DNA from: Archilochus colubris
Lineage: Eukaryota; Chordata; Aves; Apodiformes; Trochilidae
Reading direction: 5' to 3'
Length of the DNA: 64,000 nucleotides
NCBI GenBank assembly: GCA_023079485.1
Contig: CM041089.1
Location: 12,167,001-12,231,000, forward strand
In this document: piece after piece, positions 37,821-49,600 of the stretch
Layout: every line of letters starts with the position of its first letter
How positions within the stretch are numbered: position 1 is the first letter of the stretch
Notes under the pieces: generated by a model
What the model saw: the letters and a program-made list of their open reading frames with translations, nothing else
Told to the model about the DNA's origin: nothing
The model's database searches: none
Position numbers and translations under genes: made by a program

Positions 37821-40684
37821 TTTATTTTCAATTGTTAGACATTTTTTATTTCTTCTTCTTTTTCCTTCACTCTCCCCTTTTGACTGTTAAACTATTTTTG
37901 GCGAATTGATAATCATTGCAAAGAGAAAAGTGTGTTATTTACACAGTGTCCATAGATATTGGGAATCTGTGCCATACTTTGATCCAAATAGAATCAGTTC
38001 ACAGTTTCAAACCAACTTGTCCTGTATTAAATGTTACTTAAATGCAAAGTAAACCTGTTTTCTATAATATATGCAGTTTAATGACATCTTTGTATTTTGT
38101 TGTCATCTGGACTGTGCTAAAGCCCAGTATGGGCTACTGAACTTTTTTACTTCTGACTAAGTGTGACTGTTAAGAGTATAAAATGCATTTACTACAAAGA
38201 CAAATCAGAGTGACAAGACATATTCAAAGCAAGCACAGCAGTGTTCAGTTTGGCAAAGGCAATTCCCATCAGCCTGCAGGAAGGCTTAAGAGTGGATGTT
38301 ACCACCATCAGTATGATGCTAAAGCACGGTATTAGTGTTGGGTGGAGAATTCCTGCAAATTCTTAGAGAAGACAAGATGTATTTGTATAGCCAAGTCTGT
38401 TCTTGTTCTGTGCTGCTGCTCCATTTATGCAAGAGGGTTTGTTGGTTTTTTTTTCCTCCAATTGATGCGTGGACATCAGCAGCTTTTTACCCGTTTTTGG
38501 ATTTTTGTATAATGCTAATATTTTGGTGAAAGCTGAGTTTCAGTTAAATGTCACTGTCTGCACCAGAATTCTGTTTGGAAATGTATGCATATGTTTAAGC
38601 CCAGTTTCCCTGACTGCTTCTGCAGATGGATGCATGATTCCTGGCTCTGTGATGTTTATGTGGTTTTGCTACAAGAAATGACTGGGCTCACCAAGAGAGA
38701 TGTCCACTATTTTTCACAGGGTGAAAATGTCACTAGGAATAACCAGATGTACGTACAGCATTTGGGGGATAAGGTGCACAGCTTATCAAGAGTTACCTTT
38801 TGTGATAAATAAACCATTTCTTTTAAATTTAGGCCCAGGGTTTGGCTTTGTTAAGCCTAATCCTCTTCTAAGTGCAGGCAGCTCCCAACAAGAAAGGGTA
38901 ATTTTGTTCTCCCTCACTCCAAAGCACTTGATCTAGTAATTCTGTGGCCGATTTTCAATTCTTTAGTGAAAGCTATAATGCCTTTTATCACATCAGAGGG
39001 CTAGGTTCAAGAAAATGTGTCTGGTACATATTCTAACTGTGCCTAAAGCTATGAACAACCCATTTGAATATTAGACTGCACTGAGACTTAATTTTAAAGA
39101 AACCTGAAACAAGAGAGTTTGGAATATGGGACTAACTCACCTTTTATTTAAATTTATATTTAGTGTTCCTGGAAACACTGAGCAAGATGAGTAGCACAGT
39201 GGAAAAGCTCCAGTGCATAAGAGCATTTTACAGTTCAAAGGACTGTTCTTTATAATCATTATGGAGGATGATGTTGCAATAGCTTTAAATTACTACAGTG
39301 ATATCAGGCTATCAAAAAAATGTACCTTAACTAACAGAACTGGAGGGGGAGAGGACTGTGACACTAAATTCAACAGTTTTGCCTACAGACTGTACAGGCA
39401 AGGCTGCTATGCACTTCATACTGCTTTTTCAGGTATTGTGGCAATAAGGCACAGGCCCCTCCTAAAGTAAGGGAGGTAAACTAAATATTCTTTCTTCTAC
39501 ATTGTGTTCCCCTTTTCTGTAGCATGGTCCAAAACCAGATTCATTCCTTAAGTTTTGAAACTGAATCATCATGCATTATATTACTATTGGAATCTTTATA
39601 CTGACTTGTATTTTTAATGAGAATTCATAAAACTTGTATCATTGGCATTGATCTAAGATTTGTAGAATAAACCCTACTGAATTATAAAGTTAAGTCTTCT
39701 CTAATGCTTAGGCTGTGTTTCCTGATGTTCAATTAAATCCCAAACAGACTCCACTCAGATCTAAATTGAGGTCTCTGTATAGCTCAGCTGTTTCTTAATG
39801 CTGATAGAAGAGGCCAGGAGCAAAAGGGTTACAATACAGTTACTATGGCAAAATATTTAATTCACAGGGGTTGAGGACTTCCTCTGCTAGAGCATTACTG
39901 CTCCTGTCCTCTTTCTGATCCTACAAAAGCCAGTTTCAGGGATTAGTACTCTGCTTCATCCATATTTTGATCCAGCAGCTGCTAGTTCAGGAGAGGTGCA
40001 CAGCCTGCTTTGTCAGCTATTCAAATCCAAGCTAGAGAGGACAAAGCAGATACCAAACACAAATCTGGTTCAGCTTCTTTATGGCTTGAATATGAATTTC
40101 AGCAGGTGAAAACACTTAATATGTCCCCAAAAAAACTGGGCTATTTCTCAACAAGAGCTCTACCCCAGTCAAGGATGGGAAGCTCTTTCCACCAGAGCCA
40201 TTCCCACAAGTAGTATCTGGCACATGTACAGAGTAGCTCTCTAGATTTCCCCATGTGACATGAGTGTCTGCCAAACACCAACTAAACCTGGACACAGTTT
40301 TGTTCTCTAGAGCATCAGCCCAGCCCCACTCCATCCCTTTCCAGCCCGAGTTAATCCATGGACACAGCATGACAAACCAGAACTTTATTTACAGTTACTG
40401 CACCCAGATGAAGCATCCTCAAGCACCACTGGCATCCTCCACTACCATGCACGGCCTCCTCCTGCCCTTTGTGCTCACCCACAGGACTCTGTCACTTTTC
40501 TGGCACACACAACTCTGTCTTCACCACCATGCCCAAGCTCCATATAGCCTGGGAATCTCAGATCCCTTCTGTATAACCTCCCTGGAAATCAGCTGCCAAC
40601 ACAATGTGCATAGACCCACAGCTCTGCATTTCATCCCCTCAACCATAAGGGAAAGTGATGTCCTGCTCTTGGAAACACACATAT
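37821..40684. other. Intergenic, no feature recognised
   Basis: AT-rich sequence that could be extended GTF2H1 3' UTR. Open frames are short and show no familiar motif. Two more AATAAA signals lie here, at 38808 and 39666. Confidence 0.5.
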
Positions 40685-40689
40685 CCTCC

Positions 40690-41266
40690 TGTCCTGCTTT
40701 CAGCTGGGGCAGAGCTAATTTTCCTACTAGCAAAACCAGCACTGTCTTTTTGTTTTAGTGTAGGATTTGGCATGAGAAGAGTTGATAATACACTGATGGT
40801 TTTAGTTTTTGTTAAGAAGTCAAGGACTTCCAAGCTTTCCATGCTTTCCTAGTGTGCAGGTGCACAAGAAGCTGGGAGGGAGCATCTCCAGAGCAATGGA
40901 TCCAAATTGGCCAATACGATATTCCATATCATGCAATGTTCTTCTCAGTATATAGATAAGAGTTTGCTGGAAAGTGTATTTTCTTTCCTGGGATTGTGGT
41001 TTCAGGATTTCTCTCTGGGATCTCTAGCCAGGTACAGGCTGGGCACTGGTCAGTGTACAGTGAGCAGCTGCACTGTGGATTACTTGTTTGTATATTCTGT
41101 CCTATCATCACTGTTATGATTATTTTATTTCAATTATTAAACTGTTTGTATCCCAACCCAAAAGTCTCTACCTTTCCAATTCTCTCCCCATTCCCTAGAG
41201 GGTTCAGGGGGAGTGAGCAAACACCTGGTTGGTGGTATTGGCTGCCTGTTGGGTGAAACCACGGCA
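40690..41266 (+). mobile_element. Solo LTR of an endogenous retrovirus, ERVL-like
   Basis: The 577-bp element starts TGTCCTGCTTTCAGCTGGGG and ends GTGAAACCACGGCA, the TG...CA form of a retroviral LTR. It resembles ERVL-type LTRs I know from bird genomes. A TATATA sits at 40949 and an ATTAAA poly(A) signal at 41136. The 5-bp CCTCC flanks it on both sides (40685-40689 and 41267-41271), which fits a target-site duplication and the 5-bp duplication of class III elements. There is no internal coding region, primer-binding site or second LTR, so it arose by LTR-LTR recombination. Confidence 0.9.
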
Positions 41267-41271
41267 CCTCC

Positions 41272-44200
41272 CTTTCCCACCCTGCCTCCCCTCAACTGAC
41301 TACAAGCTGCCGAGAAGAGAGGGAAGGATTTGAGCACACTCAAGCTTCTGTTAAAAAAAACCCAAACACTTCGGGAATTGGCTAGAGATGATCAGATTTT
41401 CTGGGACAGGAGCTGCCTCCTTTTAGGGCCTGCACAGAGAGCACTGGCTCAGGTGAGACTTCCATCCCATCCCATGAATCACATCAGCAAGTGTGCTTCC
41501 TCCCTGACCTAACCCACAGCCTCTCCACCTACAGCTGAGGGGCTGATCCAGATAAAAGCAGCTGATACCAGCTTGGACATTCAGCATGTCCTGTGACCAG
41601 AACTGAAAACTCAGATGCAGCGGCCCTGCTGTAGCCACTTCCCTGTAAGCCCTTTCCCCTTTTCTACCTTTGCCCTACTGCAGATAGCAGGTGAGGAAAT
41701 AAATGAGTTGTAAACCCACGTGCTTGTGAGCTGACAAGCCCTGACCCCGGGCACAGCCCCACACTGCCCTCCCCTTCCACCCAGGAGCAGATCATCAAAT
41801 GGACCCACAGCACCACGGGACAGGGAGGGATGGTGCTGGCCTCAACTGCTGGGTCTGCCAGGAGGGCAAAGATTGCACAGCACAAGCAGACAGCAGACAC
41901 CTCACCTGGTGAGCACCAGGAATCCTGTTCTGCAACAGCAGGCCACACAAAAATGTGAAAAACAACTCCACTTCATATAAGGGTCCTGTCTTAATTTAGT
42001 TTAAGATGAGCACTCTGGGAGCTACCGAGAACAGGAGAGATCAGATACTCTCCTCTCCAGCCCTCTGGCTAGCTCCAGTTTACACAACTGCCACTTTTTT
42101 CTTATGCCAAATTCTGTCACTAACAAACTGGCTTGTGCTGTTCTACAGCTGCTGACAGTGGAATGCTTTTTTAGGGACCTCAGCCTTGGACAGGAATCCT
42201 GGGTGCTGCAGAAATTAGTCTTTTTTGATGGCTTGCGACTCCCTTGGGCACAGCTCCTCAATTTATCTTAACAAAAGCAAACAAACACAACAGTCCAAAG
42301 GCTAACACAGGAGTTACTGCTACATTTTGTGATAACCATTCCAGGTCATAATCACTACTTTAGACTGAGTAAATACCCAACACACGAGCATGATAAACCT
42401 GAACAGGAACCAGCTGTCAGAGCTGTGATCCAAACCTTAAATGAGGGTCTATTCAGCTTAAATAATGTGAACCACTTATCCAGGGATTTAAGATCCATTC
42501 TTCCCCAGAGGGGAGGTCCCTCCTCTTCATTATGCTCCCCCACTCACAAGCACTTCACGTAATTCAAACAAATTAGTCTCAGTTTCTAGACCCTGCATAA
42601 CCAAAGACAGGCAACCCTTTAGCTCTAGAAAGGGGGTGATCCCAGGTCACAGCCAGCGTAAGGCACTTCCCAGGTGGAGAGGGATTGCCAGCAGTTTCCT
42701 TGGTGATGACTTCTCCCTCAGGAAGACAGACTCCATCAACAGCAGCTTTGAACCTCACTCCCCACACATGCCAAGCCACACCACTGACAGGCTGGTTCAC
42801 TGCTGCATACCAAGGCATGTGGGGGGCAGAGAAACACACACACCTTCAAAGAAGAAAAAAAACAAAAAAACAAAAAGACCTAAACCAAACAAATCAATGT
42901 CTATTCCCTTCCCAGCTGCAAATTCACTGGTGCTGGTGATTCCCAGCCCCTGCCTGGGTAAGTACTATAACAGACATAGGTAGCAATATCCAGCACTGAG
43001 CTCTGCTCTACCAGCAGACAAAGGGAGATGGTTGCTCTGTCACCTCTCTGCTCCTCAGACACAGCCTTCTTGCCTTCTGTGGGACTGGGATGGAAACATG
43101 ACACCAGGGCTACCAGCCCTGGGAACCATGAGGCTGGACAAGGGCCCTGGCAGCAGGGCTGGCAGAGCCTGGCCTTGCTCCCAGCTTCATCCCTATGAAG
43201 TGCAGCCAACCTGGTTTGAGGCCACTTTCCCACACAGTCTGACACAGAACCCTTCCCATGAGACCTCCCTATTGTGGGATGAGAGCTGGGACACTTGGGC
43301 TCCTTGTCTTCATGTCCAAAGCCTGGGAGGTGACATAGAAGAGACTATGTGTCTCTGCCACCTGGGATGGAAGAAGTGACCTAAAGACACAGCCCAGCCT
43401 CTATGGGGGCCAGTAACTGCACACTGAAAAGCCAGAAAAAACCCTCTCACTGGGGGGAGTTAAGGAAATGGGAGCTATCCCAGCACAAACCCAGGCCCCT
43501 CTGCCCTGCAGCTGTTTGTTGTACCCAAGCAAAGAATGACACAGGTTGTGAAGCACTGACCCACATTGAGGAAGTGTCCCCAGGCAGGCAGGCAGGAGGA
43601 GGCAGCCATGCTGAGCAGACACAATCCCCTGCCTGCACCTCCACCACATGCACTTGGTCTGTACCCGGGCATCTGCAGCACCTGAGCTGATACCTGTTTG
43701 GATTTGGCTGCTGCAAGGGTGGCTTTGGAGGCTTGGGTGCTCTACTCTGGATCCAGGCTGCAGCCAGATCCAGCCTGGTCCCTGCCAGGAGCAAGGACTC
43801 TAACTCATCCTGATGCTCAAGGAAATCTTTGTCTACAGAAGGGTCAGATGTGGCAGTAAAACTGCCTGGGACCAGGAAATGTTCCACTAAAACAAGTACC
43901 AGACGGAAGCTGCATGTTACAATACAGTGGGGCCATTTTCCTGTCAGCCTGGTTGAATCCATGGTTAAAATGCCACTCATGGGATAGGAGGAGCATCATG
44001 CTTCATGTCTCTGAGGAGGATTACCCAATGCTTTTGCCACCACAGAAAACCACACAGAAATGTGGGAAAAGCTCACAAAAATTATTGGAAGCAACAATCA
44101 CTTTCATTTCTATCCTAGTCAGACTCCTGTTAGTCCTACAGGACACAGCCTGGCCATGCCCTGAAACTCTACATTCAAACACTGACATTTGTGCTCTCCC

Positions 44201-47200
44201 CTGCAGGAACTCCTCTTCCCTCCAGCCCTGACTCAGTTGTCTCTCTCTCTCTCCTTTTATGCAACACAGCTCCACTTCCTCAGCAGCCACAGCTCACTCA
44301 GTGCTGGCAAGAAACACTGCCCAGGCTGGAGAGGCACTGTGCCAGCAGGGCAGCTTCTCTTCTTCTGCACTAATGCTACTGCCTAAGTTCAAGATACATT
44401 ATTTCATGATTACTCTCCCCCAAACATACCCCCCCTTCTAAATAATAAATATTGAGCTATGTGAAATCAGAATGTGATGCTATAATTAGACACCCCTACA
44501 GCACACAGGGCTGGGTTGCACAGCACAGCTCAGAGCTCCTGGGTGAAGCTCCATTTCCATTTTATTCACATTGCAAACAAATTCCACACAAAATCCCCCA
44601 AGTGTTCTTGGTTACCAAGCTTGGTGCAGATGACAAGGCAGTTTCAGAGCATGCAAACAGATTTGCCTGGTTTGAAACTAAACCAGAGATGAATTCCAGT
44701 CACTAGTGGGTGTCAGACCACAGCACTAGACTCGAGTTAGAAGTAAAGCCTCCAGTACACATACAAAGCAGGTATCAGGTCTTTAGCATCAACTGTTTGC
44801 TCAGTATCTGCCCCCACGTATGGCACACAGCTTGCTAATGCAGATGCAGCTTGTCACAGTCCTCTGCAAAACATTGATTTGATTGAGCCAAGCACTACTG
44901 CCAGATCAATACATGTTTTTAATTCAATTATTAAAGGATGAGCTCAAAACAGTAGACAGGCTCTAAACTCTCACTGCTCAGCCCAATTTCTGTTTTATCT
45001 TCAAAGCAGCAACAGGGCAACCTCCTGCCTGAATTTGTTCCTCCAGCAGCACCAGGAAACATCAGACTAGCTGCAGTAACTCACTGCAGTAATAAACTGG
45101 AAACATTTCATATTACTCATTTTCAGCTCACTAACATGACTGCTGTGCTGTCCTTTTTAAAGGCCCAGGTGTAAGGAAATGCTGTGGCAGTGCCTGCTTT
45201 GCAGGAAGCCTGGAGATCCTGGTGGCAGTGACAGCCATATGACAGCAGTACTGTGAGCTACAGCCACCAGCTCTGTATGCAGCTCCCTCACCTACCTGAT
45301 ATGGTTTACAACCAAGTGTTTGTGCATTTCACACCCAGTGGACACAGAATTCAAACATTTATTGATTCATCCCCCCTACTGACTCCACTTGGCAAGAACT
45401 GGGAAGCACAGGGCCCAAACCTTGCCAGCTGCACACCCAACCTGTACAACTGAACCTGCACCTGCCAAACAACAGCAAGAAGAAAAAAAAAACCAACAGG
45501 GTCAACATTTTAGATGTGTCACGTCCCAAGATTACCACCAACTGTCAAGAACTTTTACGTAATCAAAAGGATCTGAAAAGGCAGTACCAAAGACAGGTCT
45601 TCAGCTGTCCCTAGTCAGCACCAAACTTTTGAAAGATAGGAGAGTATTACCTCTAATTCAACCTGAGAGCATTCTCCCAAACACAAGTTTTCTGCGTTAT
45701 CTGCAAGATGTGGACTAAATAATTCAAAACTTCACTGGATCTAGGTCACTGAGACAGGTTTGTTTTTCAGCAAGAAGTCCCAGAGGGATTGGCTATTTAT
45801 TTTTAATTGGTGCTGAATTCCAATGTCATACTTAAGGATACCCAATAGCAGATGGAGCAGATGAAGGATATTGACAAATTTCAGCTTGTTGAACCTGGGC
45901 TCCTCACTCAGAGAAGATAAAACCACAGACAACTCCAGTCATACCTCTGGCCCATGAAGGTCCACAAGTTACTGGTAAGAGAAGACAGAAGTCTCAGGTA
46001 CAGTAAGCTTATCTTCCAGTTACAGCTCAAGGTTACACACACACACACCTCTCCAGGGGTCTCCTAAATGACAATGGTTGAAAACCTATCCAAGGGGAAG
46101 AATCCATGGAACAACTTCTCTTGGTTGACTGTGGAAGGAGTCCTAGCAGAAGTACCAGTGCTATGTGCATGGTGACCTTTCTGAGAATCTCCCAGAAGAG
46201 CTATCAGGCTCATTAGGTGTATATAGTTCACAGAAGAATTGTGAAGGCTTCTTCACTTCTTCCATCCCAGGTGGCTGAGAAACTCCCTTTTTTTAACCCC
46301 AAAACATTTTTTCATGGTTGCAGTTACTGTGTCAAACAGATCAGAGTCCAGTGGTAACCAACCCTTACTTTGGACTGTGTTGTTTTTTCCTCCCCTTTAT
46401 CTACTTGCATGTAATAATGGCAGAGAACCAGGAAATGGCATCTGCACAAAGTTCAAACTAATTTCCCTATTAAAGGCCTTGCACAACCCTTTTTACAGCA
46501 GACCTTTAATGATGTCTTCAGTCTAGTTACAAGGCTGAGATTACAGACATACTCAAGTAACTTGGGCAGGTCACAAATACTTTCTGGCAAATGTTTTTCA
46601 CATGCCTTTATCAAGGGAGACAGCAGTGATTATGCCCTCATCTTCAAAAGGATACAAATAATAAGAAAAACAATTATCTCCACATGGCACATAACTTCTC
46701 AAAGCTGCTTTATCACAAGCAAGCCACTTGCATCCTAAGAACTAAAAATGCAACAAACTATTTAATGTATCAGTCAATATTAAGCATCTACCAACTTTAT
46801 CACACATCTGCACTGACATTTCCATACAAAATACAGAGCTTATTGCTCTCCTCAATTAGGTCAATCCGGGCACAAGAAACTTCAGGGAAACACTGTGAAA
46901 CAGCTTAAAAAGGGTGTATTTAGAGGAAGTATTGGTTGTGCAGACATGGAAGGATCCAACTTCCAAAACCAATCTCTGCAGGACACCTCAAACTGCATAT
47001 AACACCTGAGACATCAACATATGTTCCATTTTAAAAACCTAACATTTTATTCCTCACTCTCTAAATTCCTTGTCATATATTCACAGAATAGCATGAGAAA
47101 GGATGAGGGATTTTAGCTTGGAATTACCCCATTGCTACCAGCCAAGAAGCTCCGTCCCTATGGATCCTGTGCAGAACTCTGTGGGCCAAATTCACCCCAA

Positions 47201-48274
47201 GCTGTTGTACCAGTGCTTCTGAAGAGTTCTGGGGTTTTTTTGTTACCTGACTTTATTGGGTGTTTTGTACCAGTACTTTCTTCTGCAGAAATCAGACCTT
47301 CAATTCTTTAGATGTCCAGTATGTTCAATGGTTAAAACTTAACTGGAAGCAGAACTCAGTATAGCCACTGCCCCTGTCAAAATGATTTTCAGCCATTAAA
47401 ACTGAGGCAGATATTTTCAAGAATCTTTATCTGTCAACTTCCTGTTTCCTTCTCATCTAAAGCCAAATCATAGGAGCAGAGTTCTGAACTGTAAATTTTA
47501 GAGTACTGATTTTATTTTTAATTACTTAACCTACACTGCTTGCATGCCTCTCTCACTAACCCAGTAATTACCTCATTATTTGATTGCTGTGCACACCACG
47601 AGCCACGTATCTGTAATATGCAACTCCCTGTGACATGAACTCATATCCGGCAGCTACAGCAAAAGTCAAACAATGGGGCTACTGTTTCACCCTTGCCTAC
47701 TGGCCCACTTTTCCAGCCAAGGGTTTTGCCTCTTAGCTTCCTTTTAGTATCACGAGATCTGAGCAACCATCGCAGCTTTCCTTAAAGTTTCCCTTTCTGG
47801 AGTCTTAGGACATTGTTAACAAACAAACAAAAAACAATAGTTGCTGGCTTATGAAGGAAAAAAAACAAAAAAAACAACACTTGAAAACCAGACAATTAGA
47901 AATACATCAGATGGCAAGTTCAGAATTTTTAAGCCAGTAACACAACTCTGGGAGCCTAGGTTTAGCCTGGGAGAGGCTTGGGAGGAGATTTATGTATATT
48001 TGTTGAACTGACAATACCTTACCTGGCAGTATCAGACAGGTGTAGAAAAAAGCCTCCTGCTGACCTAAAACCTTCTCTTTGGCCATGCTGTCACTCAGCC
48101 TTCAAGCCAGGCTGCCTCATCACACACCATTCTCCTCCCCCAAAGGCAGGGTGCCCTCTCCTCCTCTCCCCAGGAGCCATCTGCTCCAGCAGCACTCCCA
48201 CACACCGGCTGCCAAGCCAGGATGCTGCTGGCACAGCCTGGAACAGAGCAGCTCACAGCTCAGCCCTCTCCTGA
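41272..48274. other. Intergenic, no gene recognised
   Basis: Non-coding sequence between GTF2H1 and LDHA. It contains a short CA repeat near 46033 and small A/AAAC-rich tracts near 42850 and 47820-47880. The longest open frame (43447-43980, minus strand, 177 codons) has no recognisable domain. Confidence 0.5.
46033..46048. repeat. Short (CA)n microsatellite
   Basis: About eight CA units. Confidence 0.7.
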
Positions 48275-48800
48275 ACAGAATCACAGAGCAGACATGGCTG
48301 GAAAGGACCTCCGAGATCACAGAGCCCAACCATACACACACACAACAAGCAAAACCCCTACAACACACCACTGGAGCACACCCTGAAGTGCCACATCCAC
48401 CCCTTTCCTAAACCCCTCCAGGGACTGTGACTCGACTACCTCCCTGGGCAGGCTGCTCCACTGCCTGACCACTCAGTGAAGAAATTATTCCTGATATGTG
48501 ATCTAAACCTTCCCTGCTGCAGCTTTAGGCCATGTCCTCTGGTCCTGTCACCATTCACTGGGGAGAAGAGCCCAGCACCCACCTCCCTGCAGCCTCCTCT
48601 CAGGGAGCTGTAGAGGTTCATGGCATCTCCCCTCAGCCTCCTCTTCTCCAGACCCCACAGGCCCTCCCCTCACCCACTCCTCCCGTGTCTTCCTTCCTCT
48701 CCAGGCCCCTCACCAGCTCCGTATCTCTCCTCTGGAGACATTCCAGCACTTCCATGTCCCTCTTGCAGTCAGAGCTCAGCCCTTCTCCCCTCACACACCA
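48275..48800 (-). mobile_element. CR1 LINE fragment, reverse orientation
   Basis: The stretch begins with the reverse complement of a CR1 tail (AGAATCACAGAGCAGACATG, then GGCTGGAAAGGACCTCCGAG) and continues through AGGCCATGTCCTCTGGTCCT and CTCCCCTCAGCCTCCTCTTC. The 5' boundary is uncertain because similarity fades into C-rich sequence up to about 48.95 kb. A 214-codon frame on the plus strand here is a repeat by-product. Confidence 0.88.
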
Positions 48801-48975
48801 AACCCCCTCAGGGAGCTGCTGTGACCTTCCCCTCCTGCAGCCCAACCCCAGCAGCAGCCCCGGGGAGCACCTCACCCACCCCACCCCTCAGAGCCCAGAG
48901 GGCCTGACAGGACCGGGCCATGGCAGCACCGGGTGCTGGGCAGGCACCACAACACACACGAACAGTGCATCTGGG

Positions 48976-49600
48976 ATCATAGAAGTTTACAGAGTTTTGG
49001 GTTGGAAAGGACCTTTAAGATCATGTAGTTCCAATCCCCTGTACGGGCACAGACACCTCCCACCAGCCCAGGTTGCTCCAAGCCCCATCCAACCTGACCT
49101 TGGACACTGCCAGGGATGGGGCAGCCACAGCTTCCCTGGGCACCCTGTGACACTCAATGTCTCATCAGCTTCATAGGAAAGAATTTCTTCTACCATTGTA
49201 AAGCCATTATCCCTTGTCCTATCACTCATGTCCTTGAAAAAGTCCCTCTCCTTTTTTCCTGTAGGCCCTTTTCATGTACTGGAAGGCAGCTGTAAAATCT
49301 TTCTAAGAGCATTCTCTTCTCCAGGCTGAACAACCCCAACTTTCTGCATGTTGTTCACAGGAGAGGTGCTTCAGCCCTCTGAGCATCTTTGTGGCTGTCC
49401 TCTGGACTCACTCCAAGAGCTCCATGGCTTTCCCGTGCTGGGGACTCCAGAGCTGGACACAGTACTCCAGGTAGGGTCTCATGAGCAGAGGGGAGAATCA
49501 CCTCTCTCAACCTGCTGGCCATGCTTCTGATGCAGCACAGGACAGGGTTGTTCTGTCTGGGATGCAAACACACATGGCTGGCAGACACCTGCAAGGTCTG
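48976..49600 (-). mobile_element. Second CR1 LINE fragment, reverse orientation
   Basis: The stretch starts with ATAGAAGTTTACAGAGTTTT and GGGTTGGAAAGGACC, and continues through GGGGCAGCCACAGCTTCCC, a TCTTCTCCAGGCTGAACAAC segment and a GTACTCCAGGTAGGG segment. All are reverse complements of CR1 3' sequence. It lies directly beside another CR1 in the same orientation, but the two differ in sequence, so they are separate insertions. Confidence 0.9.

Noticed and set aside
40264..40758. 164-codon frame running into the LTR
   Set aside because: It crosses the LTR boundary, has no recognisable domain and is broken by low-complexity Ser/His/Pro composition.
48532..49176. 214-codon plus-strand frame
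   Set aside because: It lies across two reverse-orientation CR1 copies and reads their antisense, Pro/Ser-rich strand.
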